Source of the DNA: DAOTVC01 sp034437215
Lineage (GTDB): Bacteria; Chloroflexota; Anaerolineae; B4-G1; SLSP01
Reading direction: 5' to 3'
DNA length: 64,000 nt
Assembly (NCBI GenBank): GCA_034437215.1
Contig: DAOTVC010000101.1
Coordinates: 1-64,000 of the forward strand
The notes below the pieces were generated by a model. That model did not search any database, was not told the DNA's origin, and saw nothing but the letters and a program-made list of their open reading frames with translations. How positions within the stretch are numbered: position 1 is the stretch's first letter; the number at the start of each line of letters is the position of its first letter. The translations under genes and the position numbers were made by a program. Of the stretch, positions 16,132 to 23,786 are shown in pieces.

Positions 16132-16593
16132 ATGGATGATCCGATTATGACGGTCTACAACTTACTCCAAGAGCTCTACGTCCTGTTGGACGACGGCGAT
16201 CGTCGTGCCCTCAGTGAATCCCAATTGACCATCACCCAGTACAGTCTCCTCTCCCGTCTCCAACGTGACGTGGGAAAAGGCCACACCGTGACCGAACTGG
16301 CAGAGCAGCTGCTCTGCACCCGCGGCAACATCACCCGGCTGGTACAGCGACTGCAGAGAGAAGACCTGGTCGAGGTCGGCAGCGACCCCGATGACCAGCG
16401 TCTGGTCCGCATCGCCCTCACCCCAGAAGGGCACCGACGCCTTGAAGCTGCGCGTAAGGCTCACGAAGCTTCTCTGGAGCGCCGCATCGGCGCGCTAGAG
16501 CCACAGAAACTCGAGCAACTCGTCACCCTCACCGACGAACTCGCCAATCTCCTGAAGCAAGATCTGTTTCAGCAGGATCTATCCGACAACTAA
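16132..16593 (+). CDS. MarR-family transcriptional regulator
   Basis: 153 residues. Winged helix-turn-helix of the MarR family: LTITQYSLLSRLQRD, HTVTELAEQLLCTRGNITRLVQRLQREDLVEVGSDPDDQRLVRIALTPEGHRRLE appears across residues 24-105, including the wing motif DPDDQRLVRIALTPEG. Dimer helices lie at both ends. It probably represses its own promoter through the 18-bp palindrome just upstream. It lies between the divergent hypF and the codirectional amylase gene; the effector is unknown. Confidence 0.93.
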   Translation: MDDPIMTVYNLLQELYVLLDDGDRRALSESQLTITQYSLLSRLQRDVGKGHTVTELAEQLLCTRGNITRLVQRLQREDLVEVGSDPDDQRLVRIALTPEGHRRLEAARKAHEASLERRIGALEPQKLEQLVTLTDELANLLKQDLFQQDLSDN

Positions 16594-16626
16594 CAGGGCA
16601 TGCCGAAGGGCGTGCCCTGTTTTTGT
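16593..16626 (+). terminator. Intrinsic terminator of the MarR gene
   Basis: The stem ACAGGGCATGCC / GGCGTGCCCTGT (with one mismatch) is followed by TTTTTGTTT, immediately after the stop codon. Confidence 0.88.
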
Positions 16627-16670
16627 TTATGTCACAAGAGTCGAAACCGTAAAAGGCAAAGGAGAAAGCG

Positions 16671-19052
16671 ATGAAAACTCAGGGCTTCAAGACCGTTACG
16701 CTAAAGATCACGATGGTGTTCCTCTTGCTCTCCGGGTTTCTGGGGATAGTAGAGGCCCCTCAAGCCGTAAAGGCCACGGCAGCCTGGATGTGGCACGGCG
16801 GCAACATCGTCGCCGGCGGCGTCGCCACGGACAATCCCCTGCCGGGACAGGACGTAGAGATCTGGCTCAAGGTCGGATACGATGGCTGGGTCAACCAGGC
16901 CCGCATCTACTACACCACCGACGGAACCGAGCCCCAGGGCAGCTACGACAGCGTCACCAACGGCCATCTCGTACAGATGACCTTCAGCCACACCGAGGCC
17001 GATTCGGGCGGCACGGTGGCCTGGTGGCGGGGCACCCTTCCGGCGCAGAGCCAGGGCACCCACGTCCAGTACAAGATCGCAGCGTGGCACTCCGGCGGCG
17101 GCAGCCTCGTCTACGCCGAGAGCGTGGAGGGCAAGACCCTCTACACCAGCGCCGAGGCCACGAACTTCGGCTACTACGTCGCCGCCTACGAGTCGCCCGA
17201 CTGGGCCCGCGACGCGATCATCTATCAGGTCTTCATCGACCGCTTCTTCGACGGCAATATCAACAACAACTACGACTGCGTCACAGAGAGCAGCGGCTAC
17301 TGCCAGTACGACCTCTTCGACTGGAACGGGGGTGACCTGGCGGGGGCAGCGGAGAGCCTCGATTATCTGCAGTACATGGGCGTGAACACCCTCTGGCTCT
17401 CGCCCGTCTACGAGAACCCCGCCTCGCAGATCGGCTCCGTCTACGACAGCAATCCCGGGGTGGTGCGCAACTACCACGGCTACGAGGCCCGGAGTTTCAC
17501 CGCCATCGAGGAGAACTTCGGCCTGGACCAGGATCTGGAGCAGCTCATCGATGCTGCCCACGACGCGGGGATGCGCGTGATCCTCGACTTCGTGCCCAAC
17601 CACAGCTCCAATCAGCACCCCTACTTCAAAGACGCCAGCGACAACTGCACCACCAGCCCCTACTACCGCTGGTACAAGTTCGGCACCACCAACAGCTCCG
17701 GGCACATCGTCAGCTACGACGACAGCCTCTGCGTCGCCGGTCACACCGACTGGTGGGGGGATAACGACTCCTACGCCAACTTCTTCGGCGTCAAGGAGAT
17801 GCCGCAGATCGATAACGATTACGGTCCCGCCCGCGCCGCCACCATCGACCAGGCGCTGATGTGGGTCAACGATTACGACATCGACGGGCTGCGGCTTGAC
17901 TACGCGCCCGGTCCCAACCGCAGCTTCTGGCTCGCCTTCCGGGCGGCCGTCAAAGCGGCCGATCCCACCATCTATCTGGTGGGCGAGGTCTGGACCGACG
18001 GGGGCGCGGCGGAGCGCAAGTCCTACGAGGGCGAACTGGACGGGGTGCTCTCCTTCGATCACAACGATCTCTTCCTGGGCTTCTTCGCCCACCGCACCAA
18101 CAACGTGGACGGCTTCGACGGCGGGCTGAACTACTTCGCCGACTACTACGACAGCGAGTACGTGCTGCCCACCTTCCTCGACAACCACGACAAGGACCGC
18201 TTCCTCTTCGAGGCCGGACAGAACATAGACCGCCTGGAGCTGGCCTTCGTCTCCCAATTCACGCTAGAGCAGCCCCCGGTCATCTACTACGGGACCGAGG
18301 TGGGCCTGACCCAGTACGAGGCGAGCGCCGGCAAGCCGGAGCGCTCCCGGGCGCGCATGTTGTGGGGCAACTACATGAGCAACCCGCCCGCGGGCTGGGA
18401 CGCCGGTCAGAACGTCGGCCTGCGGGAGCTGGTGCGCTCCCTGATCGGCTTGCGCAACGACTACAGCGCTCTGCGCACCGGCGAGCGCGTCACCCTCTAC
18501 CTCCACAACGACGACGGCACCTACGCCTACCGCCGCACCGACGCGGACGCGAACGTCGTGGTCGCGCTCAACAACAGCGACTACAGCCGCTCCATGACCA
18601 TCCCCAACCAGCCCGGCGCCTCTCTCGGCTGGGCCGACGGGACCACGGTCCGCGACGAGCTGAGCGGTGCCACGTACACCGTCAGCAACGGTCAGATCAG
18701 TGTGAGCCTCTCCCCCCTGCAGGGCATGGTCCTGGTTCTTGATGAGGGGCCGAGCTGTGAGTTCAACTTCACGGTCAACGGCTACGTCACCTCCTACGGG
18801 CAGGATATGTACGTCGTGGGCAACGTCTCCGAACTGGGGAACTGGAGCCCCTCCTCCGCTGCCCCTCTCAGCTGGGTGGACAGCGATACCTGGAGCGGCA
18901 GCGTCTCCTTCAGCAGCAGCTGCGGGCAGGGGATCGAGTACAAGTACATTGTGATCGAAAATGGCAACGTGACCTGGGAGCCCGGCAGCAACAACACGAC
19001 CACCCTCCCGACCTCGGGTTCGGGCAGCGTGGTGGACGTCTGGGGGCCTTAA
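16671..19052 (+). CDS. Secreted GH13 alpha-amylase family enzyme with C-terminal CBM20
   Basis: 793 residues. A signal peptide covers about residues 1-36. An N-terminal beta-domain follows, then the GH13 barrel. Barrel motifs: region I DFVPNHSS (about 306), region II GLRLDYA with the nucleophile Asp (about 407), region III GEVWTD with the acid/base Glu (about 438), region IV FLDNHDKDR (about 501). From about residue 695 a CBM20 starch-binding domain is seen (VVGNVSELGNWSP, IEYKYIV, WEPGSN). It acts outside the cell on starch or related glucans; whether amylase, neopullulanase or CGTase-like is not decidable by eye. AAAGGAG precedes the ATG. Confidence 0.95.
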   Translation: MKTQGFKTVTLKITMVFLLLSGFLGIVEAPQAVKATAAWMWHGGNIVAGGVATDNPLPGQDVEIWLKVGYDGWVNQARIYYTTDGTEPQGSYDSVTNGHLVQMTFSHTEADSGGTVAWWRGTLPAQSQGTHVQYKIAAWHSGGGSLVYAESVEGKTLYTSAEATNFGYYVAAYESPDWARDAIIYQVFIDRFFDGNINNNYDCVTESSGYCQYDLFDWNGGDLAGAAESLDYLQYMGVNTLWLSPVYENPASQIGSVYDSNPGVVRNYHGYEARSFTAIEENFGLDQDLEQLIDAAHDAGMRVILDFVPNHSSNQHPYFKDASDNCTTSPYYRWYKFGTTNSSGHIVSYDDSLCVAGHTDWWGDNDSYANFFGVKEMPQIDNDYGPARAATIDQALMWVNDYDIDGLRLDYAPGPNRSFWLAFRAAVKAADPTIYLVGEVWTDGGAAERKSYEGELDGVLSFDHNDLFLGFFAHRTNNVDGFDGGLNYFADYYDSEYVLPTFLDNHDKDRFLFEAGQNIDRLELAFVSQFTLEQPPVIYYGTEVGLTQYEASAGKPERSRARMLWGNYMSNPPAGWDAGQNVGLRELVRSLIGLRNDYSALRTGERVTLYLHNDDGTYAYRRTDADANVVVALNNSDYSRSMTIPNQPGASLGWADGTTVRDELSGATYTVSNGQISVSLSPLQGMVLVLDEGPSCEFNFTVNGYVTSYGQDMYVVGNVSELGNWSPSSAAPLSWVDSDTWSGSVSFSSSCGQGIEYKYIVIENGNVTWEPGSNNTTTLPTSGSGSVVDVWGP

Positions 19053-19085
19053 CGACGAGGTACGATAACGTAGAATCAACAGAAC

Positions 19086-19120
19086 AAGCGGTCCGGGAGA
19101 CAATCTCCCGGACCGCTTCT
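19086..19120 (+). terminator. Hairpin terminator after the amylase gene
   Basis: A perfect 14-bp stem (AAGCGGTCCGGGAG / CTCCCGGACCGCTT) with a 5-base loop lies 33 bases after the stop; the T tract is short (TTCTC). Confidence 0.75.
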
Positions 19121-19198
19121 CGTGTAACTCTTAACCTGGTGGACTTTACTGCGCCCGCGCCTCCACCCACTCCTATTCCCAGGTTTCCCAACTCGTTA

Positions 19199-19567
19199 TC
19201 ACTGCTTGAGAGGCAAAATTCTGACCCTCGATCTATGTTCATCGATGGTCAGAAGAGCACCGCGCCCCAACTCAGACTCATATTGCTCTATCCAATAAAC
19301 CAATCGCCGTCCCAGAGATTCAGGCATCACATCCTGGGTGCGGACTTGAATCACGCTCGGGCCTTCGGCGCGAGTCACTGCGAGCAACGTACTGAAATCA
19401 AGATCATGCGTAAACACAACATAACCTTCGACGCGAGCCCAGCGCATAATCACAACATCCTCGGCTCTGGGATCGCCCACCTGCGACCCGTGGAGTGCTT
19501 TTCACCCTTGTTGTACAAACAGGTCTACCCAAGAGGGCGAAAGACTCATGTCAATGATGAATCTCAT
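19199..19567 (-). pseudogene. DUF5615 (PIN-like) toxin gene broken by an in-frame TGA
   Basis: The frame begins MRFIIDMSLSPSWVDLF at 19567 and runs to TGA at 19504-19502. It then continues in the same frame with KALHGSQVGDPRAEDVVIMRW, HDLDFSTLLAV and LGRGALLTI to 19199. DUF5615 proteins of about 120 residues normally have Trp at the stop position (pattern HGW-x-A), so a TGG to TGA change explains the break. The DUF433 antitoxin gene is directly upstream. A 32-bp duplication also separates the two genes. A shorter product from a GTG at 19480 is possible but would lack the first catalytic Asp. Confidence 0.82.
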
Positions 19568-19652
19568 GGGCCTGCCAGACGTCCAGACTGGCAGCATGAT
19601 CGCTGATCGTCGTGAGATTCATGTCAATGATGAATCTCATGGGCCTGCCAGT
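19549..19652. repeat. 32-bp direct repeat between DUF433 and DUF5615 genes
   Basis: CATGTCAATGATGAATCTCA and the following GGGCCTGCCAG occur twice, around 19548-19579 and 19621-19652, 73 bases apart. The upstream copy (minus-strand sense) gives a false toxin start, MRFIIDMNL, that runs out of frame with the family and stops after about 28 codons. The second gives the real start. Confidence 0.85.
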
Positions 19653-19870
19653 GGGAGCTCTACCTCTTCAACTCGCCAAGCCGCGTAAGCCAACGCCTCC
19701 CAGAGATCCTCTTCCTCCAAATAAGGATAGGCCTCCAATATCTCCTCGATGGAATGTCCGGCTGCGATCAGGCCCACGAGCGTTCCCACCGTTACCCGTA
19801 GCCCGCGGATGCACGGCTTACCTCCCATCACGTTTGGATCGAAAGTGATGCGTGTCAGCGCTTGCATCAT
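19637..19870 (-). CDS. DUF433 family antitoxin-like protein
   Basis: 77 residues. Matches DUF433: ITFDPNVMGGKPCIRGLRVTVGTLVGLIAAGHSIEEILEAYPYLEEEDLWEALAYAA, read across residues 7-65. DUF433 proteins have a helix-turn-helix-like fold and occur beside DUF5615 PIN-like proteins as antitoxins. The start is one of two adjacent ATGs (19870 or 19867) behind AGAAAGAGAGAG. Its stop overlaps the first, duplicated toxin start. Confidence 0.88.
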   Translation of the reverse strand: MMQALTRITFDPNVMGGKPCIRGLRVTVGTLVGLIAAGHSIEEILEAYPYLEEEDLWEALAYAAWRVEEVELPLAGP

Positions 19871-19919
19871 CTCTCTCTTTCTGCCACAACTCCCAACAGC
19901 CCAAACTACCGGCTTTCCA

Positions 19920-20633
19920 CTACCCCGCCCGCCCCTCCACCCACTCGATCCAGTGCTCCAGCCCCTCACCCGTCTTGGCGGAGAGGACGATGATGGGCGC
20001 GCGGTCGTTGAGACCGTGCACCAGCTCGTGGAAGGCGTCCAGGTCGAAGTCCAGGTAGGGCAGCAGGTCGGACTTGGTCACGACGACGACGTCCACTGCC
20101 TCAAAGATGCCCGGGTACTTGTAGGGCTTGTCGTGCCCCTCGGGGACACTGATGAGCGCCACCTTGGCGTTCTGCCCCAGGTCGAAGGAGACGGGGCAGA
20201 TGAGGTTGCCGACGTTCTCGATAAAGAGCAGGTCGATCTCGTCCAGGGGCAGGGCGTGCAGCGCCTGGTGCACCATGGGCGCGTCCAGGTGGCAGCCCCC
20301 GCCGGTGTTGATCTGCACGACGGGCGCGCCCGTCTCGGCGATGCGGTCGGCGTCCACCTGGGAGGCCACGTCCCCCTCGACGACGCCCACCCGGCGCCGC
20401 CCGCGCAGCGCCTCGATGGTCGCCATGAGCAGCGTCGTCTTCCCGGCACCGGGCGAGGCCATGATGTTCACGGCGTAGATGCCGTGGTCACCCAGGTGCT
20501 CGCGGTTGTCCGCCGCCGCCTGATCGTTAGCATCCAGGATCTTGGTCACCACCGGCACCCGGCTCGAACCTTGCGCCTCGTGCTCGTGCTCGTGGGTCTG
20601 TTCGTGTTCTTCACATCCGCAGGTGTCGCACAT
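19920..20633 (-). CDS. hypB: Nickel-insertion GTPase HypB
   Basis: 237 residues. HypB hydrolyses GTP and with HypA inserts nickel into the hydrogenase large subunit. It begins MCDTCGC, the high-affinity Ni motif, followed by a short His/Glu-rich stretch (HEQTHEHEHE). The P-loop ASPGAGKTT is near residue 58, with EGDVASQVDADRI, the GGGCHLD metal site, ENVGNLICP and TKSDLLPY after it. I chose ATG at 20633, behind GGAGGTAAG, since it places CDTCGC at the very N-terminus. It stands apart from hypF and hypA. Confidence 0.97.
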   Translation of the reverse strand: MCDTCGCEEHEQTHEHEHEAQGSSRVPVVTKILDANDQAAADNREHLGDHGIYAVNIMASPGAGKTTLLMATIEALRGRRRVGVVEGDVASQVDADRIAETGAPVVQINTGGGCHLDAPMVHQALHALPLDEIDLLFIENVGNLICPVSFDLGQNAKVALISVPEGHDKPYKYPGIFEAVDVVVVTKSDLLPYLDFDLDAFHELVHGLNDRAPIIVLSAKTGEGLEHWIEWVEGRAG

Positions 20634-20797
20634 TCTTACCTCCAGCAATTCGGGCAAGTTTGGACATTTGACACTTGCCCCCTATAGAATCTGTGGGAAA
20701 CTGCGGACGTTTGCGCGTCCGAGGTTTCCTGGATAACTATCTTAGCCATTAAACCCGTTTCGTCAAGGATGACGCGCAGAAGGAGCTATCAACGCAG

Positions 20798-22033
20798 ATG
20801 ATCATCGAGCAGAGCAGCAAATTCATGCGGAGGTCCTTCGAGAGGACCACCTACACCTTCAGAGAGACACCCGCGGCCTCCCTGGAGGGGACCTTCGGGA
20901 TCTACGTCCACGTCCCCTTCTGCCTCTCCAAGTGCACCTTCTGCCCCTTCTACAAGGAGCTCCTCTCCAAGGAGCTGAAGGGGCAGTACGTTGAGGCGCT
21001 CCTGCGGGAGATCGCCGAGACGCGGATGGAGGGGCGGGCGAAGTGGATCTACGTGGGGGGCGGCACCCCCAACGTGCTCACCCTCGAGGAGCTGGGCGCC
21101 ATCCTGGGAGCCATCCGGCGGCGGGTGGAGGTGGGTAGCAGCGTGGGGACGGAGCTCCTGCCCGCGCTCGTGAACCGGGCCTACCTGCAGGGGCTGGCGG
21201 AGCTGGGCTTCACGAAGGTCAGCATCGGGGTGGAGAGCCTCGCCGACGAGGTGATCCTGCCGACGGGCCGCCGGGCCGCCCGGGAGGAGCGGATTGACGA
21301 GATCGTGCGGGAGGCACGGGAGCTCGATCTCTGGGTCAACGTGGACCTGATGGTGGGCCTGCCCGAACAGAGCGCCACGACCTTCCTGGAGGACGTACGC
21401 CGGGTGGCGGAGATGGAGCCCTCCCAGGTCACCCTCTACCCCTTCATGATCATCCGCGGGCTGCAGGCGGAGCCGGGCGTCCCCACCGAGACGCAGTTCG
21501 AGCTCATCGAGAGGGCGGCGGAGTCGCTGGTGCGGCGGGGGTACGAGCGCCAGGGGATCTGGACCTTCGCCCAGGGCGAGGACGTCTACGACTCCTCGCG
21601 GGATGAGCTGGTCGAGGACTACGTGGGCTTCGGTCCTGCAGCCTTCTCCACCTACGCCGGGTGGAAGGTGGTCAACCCCGAGCTCGCCGTCTACCTGCGC
21701 TCGGTGAGCCACGGGCACAGGCTCGGCTTCGTCGCCCCGAAGAGCGCGGAGACGGACGCCTGGCGCACCTTCGCGCGCCGTATCTACGATCTACGGGGCG
21801 ACGGCTTTGGAGGGCTGCCGCTGCCCATCCGGCTCTTCGCCGGAATCCTGAGACTGACGGGGTACGTTCGCGGTGGAGGGCTTACCGAGAAGGGGATCCT
21901 GCTCTCCCACACCCTCTCCAAATCCGTCGTCGAGTCCCTGCCCTTCCCCGTCCAGAATCCCGGCTGTGTGGAGAATTACGAGGAGTACGCGGCGTACCGG
22001 GAGGAGGCCAAAGGGCTGTACGCGGTCGGGTGA
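20798..22033 (+). CDS. Radical SAM protein of the HemN/HemW-like family
   Basis: 411 residues. The radical SAM cluster motif CLSKCTFC (C-x3-C-x2-C, residues about 46-53) sits in VHVPFCLSKCTFCPFYKEL, typical of coproporphyrinogen III oxidase-like enzymes. GGGTPNVLTLEEL and IGVESLADEV are the SAM-binding loops, and VNVDLMVGLPEQ fits HemW. The C-terminal ~100 residues do not look like canonical HemN. Heme chaperone (HemW), HutW-like or another methyl/heme radical chemistry are all possible. AGAAGGAG lies 16 bases ahead of the ATG. It is on the opposite strand to the hyp genes. Confidence 0.85.
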   Translation: MIIEQSSKFMRRSFERTTYTFRETPAASLEGTFGIYVHVPFCLSKCTFCPFYKELLSKELKGQYVEALLREIAETRMEGRAKWIYVGGGTPNVLTLEELGAILGAIRRRVEVGSSVGTELLPALVNRAYLQGLAELGFTKVSIGVESLADEVILPTGRRAAREERIDEIVREARELDLWVNVDLMVGLPEQSATTFLEDVRRVAEMEPSQVTLYPFMIIRGLQAEPGVPTETQFELIERAAESLVRRGYERQGIWTFAQGEDVYDSSRDELVEDYVGFGPAAFSTYAGWKVVNPELAVYLRSVSHGHRLGFVAPKSAETDAWRTFARRIYDLRGDGFGGLPLPIRLFAGILRLTGYVRGGGLTEKGILLSHTLSKSVVESLPFPVQNPGCVENYEEYAAYREEAKGLYAVG

Positions 22034-22037
22034 GATT

Positions 22038-22601
22038 CTAGGCCCGCCCGCGGCTCTCGCCCTCGACCAGGGCCCCGGCGATGAGATGGGCGACCCGCAG
22101 GGGCTCGGGGACGTGCCCCTCCACGGAGAAGAGCTCGACGACGGTCGCCGCCTCCTCCAGGGTGAGCCCCACCCGTTGGACGTAGACCTGGCCCACCGGC
22201 TCCATCGGCCCCAGCCGCTCGATCAGCGCCCACTTCCGCGCGCCGCCGGGCACGTTGTGGAGCAGCGCCTCGCGGACCGCCGCCATGTCGGGCGCGCGCC
22301 GGGCGACGACCAGCACCGGCAAACCCGTCTCTTCGTGCAACGCGAAGACGTCCACGACGTTGAAGCCCCCGAGCGCGATCCCCTGGAGCATGATGAGGTT
22401 GAGGTTCCCGGCGAACTTGGAGCCGGCGACGAGACGGACCAGCACCTCCGCCGCGTCGTCGCCATCCTTTTGCACCTCTCCGACGAGGACGCCCGTGAAG
22501 CGCAGGCGGGCGTAGACCACACCTACCACAGCGACGCGGGCGCTCCCCTCGAAAGAGAAGGGCGCGTCGTCGAAGCCCACGACGTTCGCCAAGCGCCTCA
22601 C
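22038..22601 (-). CDS. DUF99 family protein
   Basis: 187 residues from a GTG that overlaps the hypA stop (GTGA, 22601-22598). The DUF99 pattern is visible: NVVGFDDAPFS near the start, VVGVVYARLRFTGVLVGEVQKDGDDAA, IMLQGIALGGFNVVDVFAL and PVLVVARRAPD. DUF99 is related to the endonuclease V fold; its role is unknown. Tight coupling to hypA and the protease gene suggests cotranscription with the hydrogenase maturation genes, though a functional link is only inferred. Confidence 0.85.
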   Translation of the reverse strand: MRRLANVVGFDDAPFSFEGSARVAVVGVVYARLRFTGVLVGEVQKDGDDAAEVLVRLVAGSKFAGNLNLIMLQGIALGGFNVVDVFALHEETGLPVLVVARRAPDMAAVREALLHNVPGGARKWALIERLGPMEPVGQVYVQRVGLTLEEAATVVELFSVEGHVPEPLRVAHLIAGALVEGESRGRA

Positions 22602-22948
22602 GTCCGCTCCGGCACCTCGATGCTCTCGACGTAGAACTCCTTGCCGGCGATGACGTCGCCGCCCAGCGCCCCGCACTCGGGACAGCGCCAGTCCAGCCGA
22701 TCGGGCTCGAACTCGTGACCGCAGGCCCGGCAGCGGAAGCGGAGGGGGATCCGGCGGAAGTGCAGCGTGGCTCCCTCGGCGACGGTGCCGGGCGCGAGGG
22801 CGTCGAAGTAGAATTGGATGGAGTCGTCGACGAAGCTGGACATGTCGCCGATGACGAGGTAGATGTCGCTGACCCGCTTCGCTCCCGCCCTCTCGGCGTG
22901 CTCCGTGACGATCTGGAGGATACTCTCGGTGACCGCCAGCTCATGCAT
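22598..22948 (-). CDS. hypA: Hydrogenase nickel incorporation protein HypA
   Basis: 116 residues. MHELAVTESIL is the HypA N-terminus with the Ni-binding His2. Two CxxC zinc-finger pairs are seen in FRCRACGHEF and WRCPECGA (residues about 71-94). HypA passes Ni with HypB to the hydrogenase large subunit. Its start overlaps the maturation protease gene by 8 bases and its stop overlaps the DUF99 start by 4. Confidence 0.97.
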   Translation of the reverse strand: MHELAVTESILQIVTEHAERAGAKRVSDIYLVIGDMSSFVDDSIQFYFDALAPGTVAEGATLHFRRIPLRFRCRACGHEFEPDRLDWRCPECGALGGDVIAGKEFYVESIEVPERT

Positions 22949-23441
22949 CTGCCGGCGCGCCCTCCTCGATAAAGCCCATCACCTTCTCGACGGCGGGCTC
23001 CACCAGCGCCTCCGTCTTCTCCGAGAGCCCCTCACCGAAGTCGAAGTCGTAGCCCCGGATGGAGACGACGTACCCCTCGGGCGCCTCACCGTGCAGTTGC
23101 TCCGCCACCTCTAACACCGTCGCCGGATGGGTCTGGTGGTAGACGAAGGGGGTCTTGTGCTCGGCTTTCAGGTGAGCCACACAGATCTCCTCGTCGAGGG
23201 TGTCGGTGTGGGCGTCCACAAAGATGATCAGTTCGTACGGCTTCAGTTCCTGCCCCAGGTCGGGGGAGAGCTGGTGCAGGACGACGGTGTCGACGGTGTG
23301 TCCCAGATCGCCGAAACCATCGTCGTTCGCGTCGAGGGGCGGGCGCCCGAGCCGTTCGCGCACCCGGTTCACCACCACGCGTCCCACGCCATCGTCGTGA
23401 CGGTAGCTGTTGCCGAATCCTACAACCAGTGACTTTTTCAC
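22941..23441 (-). CDS. hoxW: Hydrogenase maturation endopeptidase (HoxW/HycI type)
   Basis: 166 residues. Removes the C-terminal extension of the [NiFe] large subunit once nickel is in place. The family features are GFGNSYRHDDGVG at residues 8-20, with the Ni-sensing acidic residue, VDAHTD near 74, and HQTHPATVLEVAEQL near 101. A GTG start at 23441 is used because GGAGG lies 7 bases before it. It is followed by hypA and DUF99 with overlaps. The likely substrate is the HoxH-like protein encoded upstream. Confidence 0.92.
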   Translation of the reverse strand: MKKSLVVGFGNSYRHDDGVGRVVVNRVRERLGRPPLDANDDGFGDLGHTVDTVVLHQLSPDLGQELKPYELIIFVDAHTDTLDEEICVAHLKAEHKTPFVYHQTHPATVLEVAEQLHGEAPEGYVVSIRGYDFDFGEGLSEKTEALVEPAVEKVMGFIEEGAPADA

Positions 23442-23786
23442 AGAGCGACCTCCGTTTCAAATTCTTAACATGATCTACTTCTTTATTCTACTCGGGATGG
23501 GGCCGAGGGCAACTCGGGTGCGGGCATTGCCGGGGTGCTCTCCATTTTCCCCTTCTTGCACGATGAAGGTCTATTCTTGCCCCGGCCATTCTCGGCGCTA
23601 CGCGCCGCATGGCCGGGGCATTCAGGAGTGCAGATTGGCGGGCGGCTTTGCCGCCCGCCAATCTGCACAAAAAGTACCCCTTCTTCCGGCGTTTTGACGC
23701 CGGAAGAAGGGCAGGCGAAGAGACGCTATCAAGAAAGACCTCCGGGAAGGAGCTCCCGGAGGTCTGATCTGTAAACTCACGAGCGC
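23442..23786. other. Hairpin-rich intergenic region downstream of hoxH
   Basis: 345 bases with no supported gene. Four inverted repeats lie in a row: GCCCCGGCCAT...ATGGCCGGGGC (about 23578-23617), GATTGGCGGGCGG...CCGCCCGCCAATC (about 23634-23664), CTTCTTCCGGCG...CGCCGGAAGAAGG (about 23679-23710), and the terminator at 23731-23765. Confidence 0.75.
23731..23765 (-). terminator. Terminator of the hydrogenase operon
   Basis: Reading the minus strand, an 11-bp stem (AGACCTCCGGG / CCCGGAGGTCT) is followed by TTTCTT, 21 bases after the hoxH stop. Confidence 0.85.

Noticed and set aside
16701..18257. Long minus-strand frame opposite the amylase
   Set aside because: Val/Gly/Glu-rich shadow translation of the GH13 gene, with no independent coding evidence.
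19502..19504. TGA as selenocysteine or Trp codon in the DUF5615 gene
   Set aside because: No selenocysteine insertion hairpin is apparent, the family has Trp there, and TGA ends other genes in the window.
20798..22033. Bona fide HemN coproporphyrinogen dehydrogenase
   Set aside because: The C-terminal part differs and no heme biosynthesis genes are nearby, so only the wider HemN/HemW family is claimed.
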